NCBI RefSeq assembly: GCF_004101865.1
Contig: NZ_CP026118.1
Coordinates: 3,427,001 to 3,491,000 of the forward strand
Direction: 5' to 3'
From: Halobacillus litoralis
Lineage (GTDB): Bacteria; Bacillota; Bacilli; Bacillales; Halobacillaceae
DNA length: 64,000 nt
The position numbers and the translations under genes were made by a program. This document shows positions 36,882-45,443 of the stretch, in pieces. The notes under the pieces are model-generated. The model was not told where the DNA came from. It saw only the letters and a program-made list of their open reading frames with translations, and made no database searches. How positions within the stretch are numbered: the stretch's first letter is position 1; the number at the start of each line of letters is the position of its first letter.

Positions 36882-37457
36882 ATGAAAAAATGGTCAGTGT
36901 CTTTGAGTATCCTTCTATTACTGATAGTCGGGTGTTCAGGGGGAGAGCGTTCCCCTTTAGAAACTTCAGTTTACAATTCGGAAAATGATAAAATCGGGAC
37001 AGCGGTCTTCACCGAACAGCCAGAGGGAGTTCAAGTCAAGTTGAAAATTGAGGGTCTTGAACCAGGTATGCATGGAGTACATATCCATGAGTTTCCAAAA
37101 TGTGAAGCTCCTGATTTCAAAAGCGCAGGGAATCATTTCAATCCTTTGGCTAAGGAGCATGGCCTCATGAACAGCAAGGGGGCTCATGCGGGAGATATGC
37201 CGAATGTGGAAGCAGACGCTAGCGGTATGATTGATACGGAGCTGATGCTTCCCGAAGCGAAATTGAAAGAAGATCAAATGTCGTTATTGCGAAAAGAGGG
37301 GACCTCCATAGTGATTCATAGCGGTCCTGATGATGGAATGTCGCAGCCTTCCGGTGACTCTGGTGACCGAGTAGCTTGCGGAAAAATAACGTTAAATGCT
37401 GATAAAGATGAAGCTAGTGATCCAACGGAACCAGACAAGAAGCAAGAAAACAATTAA
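36882..37457 (+). CDS. sodC: Cu/Zn superoxide dismutase, lipoprotein (SodC)
   Basis: A 191-residue extracytoplasmic superoxide dismutase anchored as a lipoprotein (lipobox IVGC, Cys18). All metal ligands are in place: copper His67 and His69 (HIHE), bridging His85 (GNHFNP), His146 (VIHSG), zinc His93, His102 and Asp105 (GAHAGD); Cys74 and Cys166 can form the usual disulfide. B. subtilis YojM, the related protein, is reported to lack two copper ligands, so this copy may be a true enzyme. The acidic Asp/Glu-rich tail is unusual and may be an adaptation. ACGGAGG precedes ATG 36882. Confidence 0.92.
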   Translation: MKKWSVSLSILLLLIVGCSGGERSPLETSVYNSENDKIGTAVFTEQPEGVQVKLKIEGLEPGMHGVHIHEFPKCEAPDFKSAGNHFNPLAKEHGLMNSKGAHAGDMPNVEADASGMIDTELMLPEAKLKEDQMSLLRKEGTSIVIHSGPDDGMSQPSGDSGDRVACGKITLNADKDEASDPTEPDKKQENN

Positions 37458-37484
37458 AAAAGTCTCCTCAGGGAGACTTTTTTA
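37456..37484. terminator. Bidirectional terminator between sodC and patB
   Basis: AAAAAAGTCTCC pairs with GGAGACTTTTTT around a TCAG loop. It can serve sodC and the converging minus-strand patB. Confidence 0.93.
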
Positions 37485-37499
37485 TGTCCATACATGACT

Positions 37500-38672
37500 T
37501 TACTGAGCATTCACAGCGTCTATGATTCTAGAAATCCCTTCTTCTAATATAGACTTTGGAGCTGCAATATTTAAACGCATGAAGCCTTTTCCTTCATCCC
37601 CGAAAGATACTCCGTCATTCAAACCAACTTTCGCTTTTTTCTGCATGAATGACTTCAATTCTTTTTGATTCATTTGCAGTCCTCGGCAGTCTATCCAAAG
37701 CAAATAGGTTCCTTCAGCAGGGAAGACCTTGAGTAAAGAAGTTTCAGAGTGGATGCGTTCCATCACATAATCCCGGTGACTTTCTAAGACTTCATTTAAT
37801 TCTTCCAACCACTCTTCTCCATGTTCATAAGCAGCCTCCATCGCAGTGATTCCAAGCGTGTTAAGCATCATCATCCCTTGATTATGAAATTGTTTATCTA
37901 ATTTCTTTTTAATGCTTGCATCAGCAGTGACCACATAGGAGGTTTGTAATCCAGCCAAGTTAAATGTTTTTGTTGGAGACAAGCATGTGATGGTCAATTG
38001 ATTTATCGGTTCAGAAAGCGACGCGATTGGCGTATGCTTATGGCCGCTGAAAATTAAATCCGCGTGGATTTCATCTGCTACGATTTTCACACTGTGTTTT
38101 TCACATATATCACTCAATCTTTTTAATTCTTCTTTCGTCCATACACGCCCCACTGGGTTGTGGGGGTTGCAAAGAATAAAGAGAGTAACACCATTTTCTT
38201 TTATTTTCCTCTCGAAGTCATCGAAATCAATCTCGTATCGATTATCTTTTAACACCAAAGGGTTTTTGACGACGTGACGTCCGTGGTCTTTGATGACACT
38301 GTAAAATGGAGGATAGACAGGCGTTTGGATAATAACGTGATCACCAATATCTGTCAAGGATTGAATGATCATGTGAAGAGAAGGGATGACCCCAGGGCTG
38401 TATGTAATCCATTCCGGGTCGATCTCCCAGCCGTGTCTTTTTGATAACCATTCAGTGATTTGGTTTTTTACGAGTCGATCAGGAAGAGTATAGCCGAAAA
38501 TCCCGTGTTCAACTCGTTCCATTAATGCATTGGTTACAGCTTCTGGTGTTTTAAAGTCCATATCTGCTACCCACATCGGTAGAACATCCTTATCTTGATA
38601 AAGCTCTTCTGCCATATCCCACTTCACAGACCTTGTGCCTTTTCTAGAAATGAATTGATTGAAATGTTCCAA
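37500..38672 (-). CDS. patB: PatB/MalY-type aminotransferase (cystathionine beta-lyase)
   Basis: A PLP enzyme of 390 residues in the MalY/PatB branch of fold type I aminotransferases. The start is TTG at 38672, with GGAGGG 7 nt upstream; the GTG at 38687 would overlap that site. Motifs: SPGVIPSLHMII, the NPHNPVGRVW segment, and the Schiff-base lysine in LSPTKTFNLAG. Family members cleave cystathionine to homocysteine, pyruvate and ammonia. It feeds methionine synthesis, and metK lies in the same window. In B. subtilis patB is near kapB. Confidence 0.9.
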   Translation of the reverse strand: MEHFNQFISRKGTRSVKWDMAEELYQDKDVLPMWVADMDFKTPEAVTNALMERVEHGIFGYTLPDRLVKNQITEWLSKRHGWEIDPEWITYSPGVIPSLHMIIQSLTDIGDHVIIQTPVYPPFYSVIKDHGRHVVKNPLVLKDNRYEIDFDDFERKIKENGVTLFILCNPHNPVGRVWTKEELKRLSDICEKHSVKIVADEIHADLIFSGHKHTPIASLSEPINQLTITCLSPTKTFNLAGLQTSYVVTADASIKKKLDKQFHNQGMMMLNTLGITAMEAAYEHGEEWLEELNEVLESHRDYVMERIHSETSLLKVFPAEGTYLLWIDCRGLQMNQKELKSFMQKKAKVGLNDGVSFGDEGKGFMRLNIAAPKSILEEGISRIIDAVNAQ

Positions 38673-38843
38673 CAGAGTTCCCTCCACTATATTTCAGTTT
38701 ATCTTATTATCATAACCGAATCAGGGAGTCTAATGAAAACATACTGCTTTATATTTAATGAGGACTTCTTAAATACCTTTATTAAAAAAATGTTTTTCAG
38801 TCGGGTTTTTGTTTAATGGAAAAATGGTGGAAGACACAAGGGG

Positions 38844-38889
38844 GGGGAAAAAAGCAAAAAAAAAGCAAAGCGAACGTTCGCTCTGCTTA
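38844..38889 (-). terminator. Terminator of the minus-strand XRE regulator gene
   Basis: On the minus strand AGCGAACGTTCGCT is a perfect palindrome extended by AAGCA/TGCTT, followed by a T9 and T6 run (A-rich on the plus strand, including A9). It lies after the regulator (ends 38961). Confidence 0.75.
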
Positions 38890-38960
38890 CACAGGGGGAA
38901 TACGAGAAAGTCTTACGTTACTTAATATAACCACATTTCATAGATTATAAACCTATTTAT

Positions 38961-39314
38961 TTACTTTTTTTGCTGATTTAAATCATAAAGAAGATTCATA
39001 GCACGCAGTACATCCTGTTCAGAGAAGTCGCGGGCCTTTTTTAAGATGAGCTTGGAACTTTTTGTACCGATTTCACTAATGAGATTTTCGAGCTCTTTAT
39101 CAATTTTAGTGTCATCTTCATGAAATTCCATAAGTTCAGAGGCGGGGATGTCAAGGACGGTGGATATTTTGAGGATCGTATCAAGTTCCGGAATGCGTTC
39201 ATTAGATTCATAACTTTCTAATGTTTGTATTCCCATCCTCGCTTTTATGGCGAGTTCTTCCATTGTCACCTTCTTCAGTTCACGGTACTTACGAATGTTA
39301 TTACCAACTGACAT
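38961..39314 (-). CDS. XRE-family transcriptional regulator
   Basis: This 117-residue protein has a Cro/C1-type helix-turn-helix in its first 60 residues (KVTMEELAIKARMGIQTLESYE) and a helical C-terminal dimerisation region ending in a lysine-rich tail. There is no metal or ligand domain. The likely targets are unknown; neighbours are patB (minus) and yugI (divergent, plus). The AGGAGGTATATTT site precedes the ATG at 39314. I recall no B. subtilis equivalent at this position, so it may be a local addition. Confidence 0.88.
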   Translation of the reverse strand: MSVGNNIRKYRELKKVTMEELAIKARMGIQTLESYESNERIPELDTILKISTVLDIPASELMEFHEDDTKIDKELENLISEIGTKSSKLILKKARDFSEQDVLRAMNLLYDLNQQKK

Positions 39315-39481
39315 AAATATACCTCCTCACTCTTTTCTATATTATACCATGATAGAGAAGGTGAAATTATGAACATTTAGAGGTGAAATTGAAACGGCGC
39401 TTTGCTAAATGTATAGTTTTATGGTAAAATCATTTATTGCGTGAAAAGAAGCGAATAATAATTAATCAGGAGTTGTATAGC

Positions 39482-39865
39482 ATGTCAGATAAGTTCCAAG
39501 AAGGACAGGTATTAGAAGGTAAAGTTACAGGAATTCAACCATACGGTGCTTTCGTTGCATTGGATGAAAAAGTACAAGGTCTTGTTCACATTTCAGAAGT
39601 TACACACGGTTATGTTAAAGACATTAATGAGCACCTTTCTGAAGGTGACGATGTACAGGTTAAAATCTTGAACATTGATGAAAAGAGCAACAAATACTCA
39701 CTTTCCATCCGTGCAACTCAAGAAGCACCAAAAGCTGCACGCCGCCCACGCAAGCAAGCGGCACCGAAACAACATGAAGAGTCTACAGCAGGATTTAATT
39801 CCTTGAAAGACAAATTGGAAGACTGGATCAAACAGTCTGACGATCGTGAAAAGTTCCGTAAATAA
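39482..39865 (+). CDS. yugI: S1 RNA-binding domain protein YugI (general stress protein 13)
   Basis: The protein is 127 residues from ATG 39482, preceded by AGGAG; an earlier in-frame start lacks a site. The N-terminal S1 domain carries EGKVTGIQPYGAFVAL and GLVHISEVTHGYVKDI; the C-terminal 50 residues are basic, Pro/Arg/Lys-rich, then end in a short amphipathic helix. YugI/GSP13 associates with ribosomes in Bacilli. It is followed by a strong terminator. Confidence 0.92.
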   Translation: MSDKFQEGQVLEGKVTGIQPYGAFVALDEKVQGLVHISEVTHGYVKDINEHLSEGDDVQVKILNIDEKSNKYSLSIRATQEAPKAARRPRKQAAPKQHEESTAGFNSLKDKLEDWIKQSDDREKFRK

Positions 39866-39871
39866 TGAATG

Positions 39872-39906
39872 AAAAAGAGCCGGGTCAGTTGACCCGGCTC
39901 TTTTTG
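39872..39906 (+). terminator. Rho-independent terminator after yugI
   Basis: AAAAAGAGCCGGGTCA pairs with TGACCCGGCTCTTTTT around a GT loop; a 16-bp perfect stem with a T5 run. Confidence 0.95.
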
Positions 39907-40028
39907 CATCGACTAAGTACTACTGGGTTTATATTCAACTCATTGTACTAGTCGAGGGTAACTTTTCACAGGGGAAACTATTTTTTCCTCTTGGGTCTTA
40001 ATATGCGAGACCAGTCTGTTTCTTTGTT

Positions 40029-40268
40029 TTATTCATTTGTTTCTGGTGCAGTTGTATCGCTGTATTCAGCTGCTGGTGAAAAGTAAAGGGAAATGGCAAT
40101 AAGTCCACTGATGCCTACAAGTGTGTAAATGACACGAGCGAAAGCCCCACTCTGCTCACCGCCACCGAATAATCCCGCCACTAAATCGTATTGGAATAAA
40201 CCGATCAGTCCCCAGTTGATGGCTCCTATGATAACTAAAATTAAGGCTACGCGTTGAATCCAACTCAT
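40029..40268 (-). CDS. yuzA: DUF378 membrane protein (YuzA-like)
   Basis: The protein is 79 residues with two transmembrane helices. The first contains the DUF378 signature ALILVIIGAINWGLIGLF, and the second (RVIYTLVGISGLIAISLYF) follows a short loop with GGGEQSG. The tail is acidic. The family is widespread and of unknown function. GGAGG precedes the ATG at 40268. The location between yugI and an Fe-alcohol dehydrogenase recalls B. subtilis. Confidence 0.88.
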   Translation of the reverse strand: MSWIQRVALILVIIGAINWGLIGLFQYDLVAGLFGGGEQSGAFARVIYTLVGISGLIAISLYFSPAAEYSDTTAPETNE

Positions 40269-40415
40269 ATGGATAACCTCCTTATCAATTTAATTTGGAA
40301 TTCCCACATAGCATAAGCGTTATGGTGAAAATTATGCACGTTGCATTTCCTTTGAGATATTAATTGAATTCGGGGATAATATGAAAAGTAGTTCAGATCA
40401 GAAAGGGGAATTCTT

Positions 40416-41582
40416 ATGGATGCTTTTACGTTTCATAATCCGACAAAATTGATTTTTGGTAAAGATCAAATCACCCAATTGCCAACCCAGCTTCCTGGAG
40501 GTACAAAGAAAGTCTTGCTTGTATATGGTGGAGGCAGTATCAAAAGGAACGGGGTTTATGACGAGGTAATGAAACAGTTGAGCCAAGCTGATGTAGAAGT
40601 TTTCGAACTTTCAGGTGTAGAACCGAACCCGAAGCTGACGACTGTTGAAAGAGGAGTAGAAATTTGTAAAAAAGAAAAAATTGACTTTCTACTTGCTGTT
40701 GGTGGAGGAAGTGTCATTGACTGTACGAAGACGATTGCAGCAGGGGCTGAATTTGATGGAGCTCCCTGGGACCTTGTTACACGAAAATCGAAGCCAAAAG
40801 CCGCTCTTCCTTTCGGTACTGTGCTGACATTAGCAGCGACTGGTTCTGAAATGAATGCAGGTGCAGTCATCACCAATTGGGAAACGAATGAAAAATATGG
40901 ATGGGGAGCGGCACCTTTAACTAATCCTGCTTTTTCAATATTGGATCCTGCTTATACAGTAAGTGTCCCGAGAGATCAAACCATATATGGTGTTGTTGAT
41001 ATGATGACACACATGTTAGAACAGTACTTCCATACCCCGACCCAATCACCTGTACAGGACGAAATGATTGAAGGGGTATTGAGGACAGTCATCGAAACTG
41101 CGCCTGAACTGCTTAAGGATTTAGAATCAGTGGAACATCGGGAAACGGTCTTATATGCAGGGACCATCGCACTTAACGGAATGTTGCAAATGGGGTATCG
41201 CGGTGACTGGGCAAGTCATAATATTGAACATGCGGTCTCAGCTGTTCATGATATACCACACGCAGGCGGACTAGCGATTCTATTCCCTAATTGGATGAAG
41301 CACAATTTAGATGTGGATGAGCAAAGGTTCGTTCAATTAGCTGTTAAAGTATTCGGGGTTACAAAAGAAGGAAAAAGTGACCGGGAAGTGGCAGAAGAAG
41401 GAATTGAAGAATTACGCAAATTCTGGTCTTCCATAGGGGCTCCAGAAACACTCAGATATTATGACATCGATGATGATAAATTTGATGTGATCATTGATCG
41501 TGCCATGAAGCGCGGACCATTTGGTAACTTCAGCCAGCTTCATAAAGAAGATGTAGAGAAAATTCTGGAAATGTCTAAATGA
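40416..41582 (+). CDS. yugJ: Iron-containing alcohol dehydrogenase (butanol dehydrogenase type, YugJ-like)
   Basis: An NAD(P)H-dependent group III dehydrogenase of 388 residues. The nucleotide site is [13 protein letters not shown] (about residue 98); metal ligands are an Asp and the histidines in [14 protein letters not shown] and [21 protein letters not shown]. The length and SSIGAP segment fit NADH-dependent butanol dehydrogenases, which reduce aldehydes to alcohols during fermentation. Substrate range is broad and unverified. AAAGGGG precedes ATG 40416. It is a single-gene unit, closed by a perfect hairpin, before pgi. Confidence 0.9.
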   Translation: MDAFTFHNPTKLIFGKDQITQLPTQLPGGTKKVLLVYGGGSIKRNGVYDEVMKQLSQADVEVFELSGVEPNPKLTTVERGVEICKKEKIDFLLAVGGGSVIDCTKTIAAGAEFDGAPWDLVTRKSKPKAALPFGTVLTLAATGSEMNAGAVITNWETNEKYGWGAAPLTNPAFSILDPAYTVSVPRDQTIYGVVDMMTHMLEQYFHTPTQSPVQDEMIEGVLRTVIETAPELLKDLESVEHRETVLYAGTIALNGMLQMGYRGDWASHNIEHAVSAVHDIPHAGGLAILFPNWMKHNLDVDEQRFVQLAVKVFGVTKEGKSDREVAEEGIEELRKFWSSIGAPETLRYYDIDDDKFDVIIDRAMKRGPFGNFSQLHKEDVEKILEMSK

Positions 41583-41616
41583 CAAAAGAGGTACGGTTTT
41601 CCGTACCTCTTTTGTC
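41581..41616. terminator. Rho-independent terminator after the alcohol dehydrogenase
   Basis: GACAAAAGAGGTACGG pairs perfectly with its complement around TTTT; the T run lies within the 3' arm. Confidence 0.92.
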
Positions 41617-41814
41617 ATTAATCGCCTGCCAGACCACTCCAAAGCTGGGTGACCAGGGGCAAATGCTTTTGTTCGTTTTTTCAATTTTATCAAAATTATA
41701 ATATTAAATTGAACATGTATCCGTTTACAATGAAAGGTTCGCTTGATTTGAATAAAAGGTTTCGATAAAGTGAAATTGTTCCAGGTAATAAAATTGAGAT
41801 TTGGAGGTTAATAA

Positions 41815-43161
41815 ATGACACATATTCGGTTTGATTATGAAAAGGCTTTGCCATTCTTTGGTGAACATGAACTTGAATATATGCAAGGAGCTGTTACTCA
41901 GGCTCATAAAGTATTACACGAAAAAACGGGCGCAGGCAATGACTTTTTGGGGTGGTTAGACCTCCCGGAAGATTATGATAAAGACGAATTCGCACGGATT
42001 AAGAAGTCTGCTGAGAAAATCAAATCAGATTCAGACGTTCTACTGGTTATTGGTATCGGTGGATCTTACTTAGGAGCACGGGCTGCATTGGAAATGCTGA
42101 ATCATAGCTTCTACAATGAATTAGCATCCGAAGACCGCGATACACCTCAGGTCTTCTTTGTAGGGAACAGCCTCAGTGCACCATACATGAATGAATTGTT
42201 TGATGTACTTAAGGGTAAAGATGTATCCATCAATGTCATCTCCAAAAGTGGGACGACTACTGAACCGGCTATCGCCTTTCGTATATTCCGCAAGTTTTTG
42301 GAAGAAAAGTATGGACAGGAAGAAGCACAGAAGCGTATTTACGCGACAACAGATAAAAACAAAGGTGCTCTTAAAACTCTAGCTGGTGAACAAGGATATG
42401 AGACGTTTGTAGTACCAGATGATGTAGGCGGACGTTATTCCGTTCTTACAGCTGTTGGCTTACTTCCAATCGCAGCAAGTGGAATAGATATAGAAGAAAT
42501 GATGAAAGGTGCCCAGGCGGCAAGACAAGAGCTGAGTACTGATCAATTGTCAGAAAATCCGGCTTACCAATATGCTGCTGTGAGAAACGTCCTTTACAAT
42601 AAAGGGAAAACCATCGAAATGTTGGTCAACTATGAGCCTTCTCTTCAATATTTCTCGGAGTGGTGGAAGCAGCTTTTCGGGGAGAGTGAAGGAAAAGATC
42701 AAAAAGGAATTTTCCCAGCATCAGCGAACTTCTCCACAGATTTGCATTCCTTAGGTCAATACGTACAGGATGGCCGCAAAGATTTGTTTGAAACGGTTCT
42801 CCATGTAGAATCACCAGCTTCAGACATTACCATTGAAGAAGATGACCAGAACCTGGATGGCCTTAATTACCTCGCTGGAGGGACTGTGGATGAAGTAAAT
42901 GAAAAAGCTTATTTAGGAACGATGCTTGCACACACAGATGGAGACGTGCCGAACTTGATCCTCCATATGCCGAAAAGAGATGCATACACATTTGGTTATC
43001 TTGCATATTTCTTTGAAAAAGCATGTGCTATCAGTGGTTACCTGTTAGGGGTGAATCCATTCGACCAGCCAGGAGTCGAGGCATACAAGAAGAATATGTT
43101 TGCATTACTTGGCAAGCCTGGATTCGAAGAAGAAAAAGAAAAATTGGAAAAGCGCCTGTAA
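41815..43161 (+). CDS. pgi: Glucose-6-phosphate isomerase
   Basis: A 448-residue cytosolic glycolytic enzyme that interconverts glucose-6-phosphate and fructose-6-phosphate. Motifs are [18 protein letters not shown] (about residue 74), the [12 protein letters not shown] phosphate-binding loop (about 141), [14 protein letters not shown] (about 202) and the late [10 protein letters not shown] segment. The length matches the short Bacillus form. GGAGG precedes ATG 41815. A strong stem-loop ends it. Confidence 0.96.
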   Translation: MTHIRFDYEKALPFFGEHELEYMQGAVTQAHKVLHEKTGAGNDFLGWLDLPEDYDKDEFARIKKSAEKIKSDSDVLLVIGIGGSYLGARAALEMLNHSFYNELASEDRDTPQVFFVGNSLSAPYMNELFDVLKGKDVSINVISKSGTTTEPAIAFRIFRKFLEEKYGQEEAQKRIYATTDKNKGALKTLAGEQGYETFVVPDDVGGRYSVLTAVGLLPIAASGIDIEEMMKGAQAARQELSTDQLSENPAYQYAAVRNVLYNKGKTIEMLVNYEPSLQYFSEWWKQLFGESEGKDQKGIFPASANFSTDLHSLGQYVQDGRKDLFETVLHVESPASDITIEEDDQNLDGLNYLAGGTVDEVNEKAYLGTMLAHTDGDVPNLILHMPKRDAYTFGYLAYFFEKACAISGYLLGVNPFDQPGVEAYKKNMFALLGKPGFEEEKEKLEKRL

Positions 43162-43187
43162 ATATAAACTATATTTTACTACCTTTT

Positions 43188-43235
43188 ACCACCTCAGGTC
43201 ATCCAGAAAATGGATGACCTGAGGTGGTTTTATTT
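43188..43235 (+). terminator. Rho-independent terminator after pgi
   Basis: ACCACCTCAGGTCATCC (43188-43204) pairs perfectly with its complement (43212-43228) around a 7-nt loop, followed by TTTATTT. Confidence 0.93.
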
Positions 43236-43266
43236 GGGCATAGTAAGCTATAAAGGAGTGATGATT

Positions 43267-43683
43267 TTGATACCACTATCTTCCCCGCTTACGGGCAGTG
43301 TGTTTACTTTCGATGATGTTGAAAAAGAGTTGAAGGCTCTAGGGTTCACCCTTGCAGATAACTGGGATTATGAACATGGGTATTTTGATAACAAAATTGA
43401 TGATCATGTCGGTTACCAGTTTATTCGTCTGCCATTTGTAGTTACATCCGGTTCACTGGACGCTCCGAGTGATCATGCACTAATACAGATGGAAGAACCT
43501 TTCTTGTTATCTCATAAATATAATCCAGGTTTAGATGACAACGTTAAAGAAGGGAATGTCCGGGCGATTTTCGATCAATTCCAAGAACCTGTCGATAAAG
43601 ATGCTTCGTTTCCCGAAGAGCACATCAGTGCAGGAGAGGATTTGTTACACCAGGTGGAACAGGCTTTATTAACGAAGAGGTGA
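43267..43683 (+). CDS. yugN: YugN-like family protein
   Basis: The protein is 138 residues from TTG 43267, chosen because AAAGGAG lies 8 nt upstream; ATG 43261 is only 2 nt from that site, and a frame extension to 43210 lies inside the pgi terminator. The sequence is mixed alpha/beta with NWDYEHGYFDNKIDD and YQFIRLPFVVTSGSLD, matching YugN; function is unknown. It converges on the potassium channel gene with 15 bp of overlap. Confidence in the family is good, in the start moderate. Confidence 0.85.
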   Translation: MIPLSSPLTGSVFTFDDVEKELKALGFTLADNWDYEHGYFDNKIDDHVGYQFIRLPFVVTSGSLDAPSDHALIQMEEPFLLSHKYNPGLDDNVKEGNVRAIFDQFQEPVDKDASFPEEHISAGEDLLHQVEQALLTKR

Positions 43684-44667
43684 GAAGACAATCAATATAT
43701 CTCCTTTTTCTAACGTGATCCCAGTGTGGATATTGAATGAGACCTCCCCATTTTTCCGGATTCCGATAATTTGAAAACAGTTTTCTAAGAAATGTTCATA
43801 TGCTTTGATTATTGGCTGTCCGACAAGCTCATCGGTGATTCTTTCTTCGTGGAACTGACGCTCTGTCAATAGGCTGAGCAACAACTCGAACGGCTTAACT
43901 GGGTCATTCCTATACAGTTCCTGATAAAAAAGACTGCTCATAAAATCGTTTGAACGGATGACAGTGTTCGCACCAGCACGTTCCGCATTGATACGTTGGC
44001 GTTCTGTCAAGATCTCCGCTATGATGAATAAACCCGGGTGGTGCCCTTTCAAGGCCACAATTTGATGGATGACGGATTGATCTGACTGTTGTTCTTCCAT
44101 AGATGGGTCAGCGGTGATGATTGCGATACGGGCTTCTTTTAGATTGGCTTGTTCCAACGTTTCCTCGTGCGTTGCGCTACCTTTGACGAAATGGACAGAG
44201 GATAGACGCTGATAAAAACGGTTCATTGTGCGATCGATTAAGACGATTCTTTCATGTAAATTTTGTTCTTCAAGCATATCAATCAAATGCCTGGTCCGTT
44301 CATTCCAACCGACAACAACTAAGTGTTCATTTCCTTTGAAATCAATTTTACCTTCGGAGAGGTTTGTTTCATGTTTGATGGTTGAAGCGGATAAAGTCGC
44401 CATATAAAAGGTGACTAATCCTCCTCCAGAAAGAATCAGTAAAATAGCTATCACTTTTCCCGACAAACTTAATGGGACGTAATCGCCGTAACCGACTGTA
44501 GCACCTGTCACAAAGGCCCACCAGATCCCGTCGAACACCGTAGGGAAATTATCTGGCTCTATAATATGAATCGTTGCCCCAAAAAGGAACATCATGAGGA
44601 ATACCGTACTTAATAAACGTAGGAACAAAGGAATTTGGAAATACTGGCGAATCCAATGCTGCATCAT
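43669..44667 (-). CDS. yugO: Potassium channel with RCK domain (YugO-like)
   Basis: A 332-residue two-helix pore K+ channel with the selectivity filter TVGYGD (57-62). After the second helix come an RCK N-terminal NAD-binding-like domain (HLVVVGWNERTRHLIDML) and an RCK C-terminal domain (about 250-330). In B. subtilis YugO has been tied to potassium release and electrical signalling in biofilms, and is co-expressed with the short membrane-associated protein Mistic. No Mistic-like frame precedes this gene. It converges on yugN with 15 bp of overlap. Confidence 0.93.
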   Translation of the reverse strand: MMQHWIRQYFQIPLFLRLLSTVFLMMFLFGATIHIIEPDNFPTVFDGIWWAFVTGATVGYGDYVPLSLSGKVIAILLILSGGGLVTFYMATLSASTIKHETNLSEGKIDFKGNEHLVVVGWNERTRHLIDMLEEQNLHERIVLIDRTMNRFYQRLSSVHFVKGSATHEETLEQANLKEARIAIITADPSMEEQQSDQSVIHQIVALKGHHPGLFIIAEILTERQRINAERAGANTVIRSNDFMSSLFYQELYRNDPVKPFELLLSLLTERQFHEERITDELVGQPIIKAYEHFLENCFQIIGIRKNGEVSFNIHTGITLEKGDILIVFSPLR

Positions 44668-44717
44668 TTTCGCCCCTTTTTATCATCAGTATGGGAGATT
44701 ATCCATAAATTCAAACA

Positions 44718-44750
44718 TAAAAAAACTTGTCCTGAATGCTAGGACAAGTA
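44718..44750 (-). terminator. Terminator of the minus-strand thioredoxin-like gene
   Basis: ACTTGTCCT pairs with AGGACAAGT around a 7-nt loop. On the minus strand the hairpin is followed by a T run (A7 at 44719-44725 on the plus strand). Confidence 0.92.
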
Positions 44751-44757
44751 TTGATCA

Positions 44758-45309
44758 CTATTTAAGTGTATTCTTCAAATCTTCATAAACATAATCCCAA
44801 AAATCATGGTGATCCCGGTAGGCCTTAGTAATGAAGGTTAGCATTTCTTTTTGCTTTTCCTGATGGTCATCAGCCTTGCGCTCAGGAAGGTTAGCCATAG
44901 AATCGTTGATGAATTCCTGTACTTCAGGTGCTCTCGGCCCCCATGTTCCCACTTCTTTTCCTTCAGAATCAATGAAAATGATTTTGGGTATAGAACGGGA
45001 TTGTCCATTCGTCAAATATTGATCCATCAGCTCCAGGTTTTCATCCCTTGATAGAAAGTGGGTAGGGATGTGGCTAGCTTCAGCCAGCCTTAGATAAATA
45101 GGGATATTGAGCATTGCATCTCCACACCAATCTTCAGTCAATACAATAGCACGAAGTCTTTTTGTTTGAAGTTGTTCGAATAATGGCTGGTCCTGGGTGG
45201 GGATTGAAAAATTTTCATATATATAAATGAAATTTTTTTGATGTTTTTCCATTTGGTCGACATATTCTTGTGCAGTCATCCCTTTGTGAAACCATTCTTC
45301 TAGACTCAT
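44758..45309 (-). CDS. Thioredoxin-like family protein
   Basis: A 183-residue cytosolic protein with a thioredoxin fold. In place of the CxxC motif it has LTEDWCGDAMLN, which retains Trp and one Cys in the usual position; the cis-proline region SIPKIIFIDSEG follows. The first 45 residues form an extra helical N-terminus and the last 40 a charged helical tail. A single active-site cysteine suggests a peroxidase or thiol-transferase rather than a full thioredoxin. Partners are unknown. Confidence 0.85.
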   Translation of the reverse strand: MSLEEWFHKGMTAQEYVDQMEKHQKNFIYIYENFSIPTQDQPLFEQLQTKRLRAIVLTEDWCGDAMLNIPIYLRLAEASHIPTHFLSRDENLELMDQYLTNGQSRSIPKIIFIDSEGKEVGTWGPRAPEVQEFINDSMANLPERKADDHQEKQKEMLTFITKAYRDHHDFWDYVYEDLKNTLK

Positions 45310-45443
45310 ACAAAACCTCCTCTGAAACTAGCATACATGTAAGACTACATACATGTGGGTGTTCCCTCCTTTGTGATGGAATATGCATGAAATTGAAATT
45401 TAATAAGATATTTTTGATATGATTGGTATTGAAGGAGGCGTAC

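Noticed and set aside
38841..38863. G8 and A9 homopolymers upstream of patB, possible phase-variable tract
   Set aside because: They are intergenic, downstream of the XRE gene on the minus strand; the A tract is explained as the T run of its terminator.
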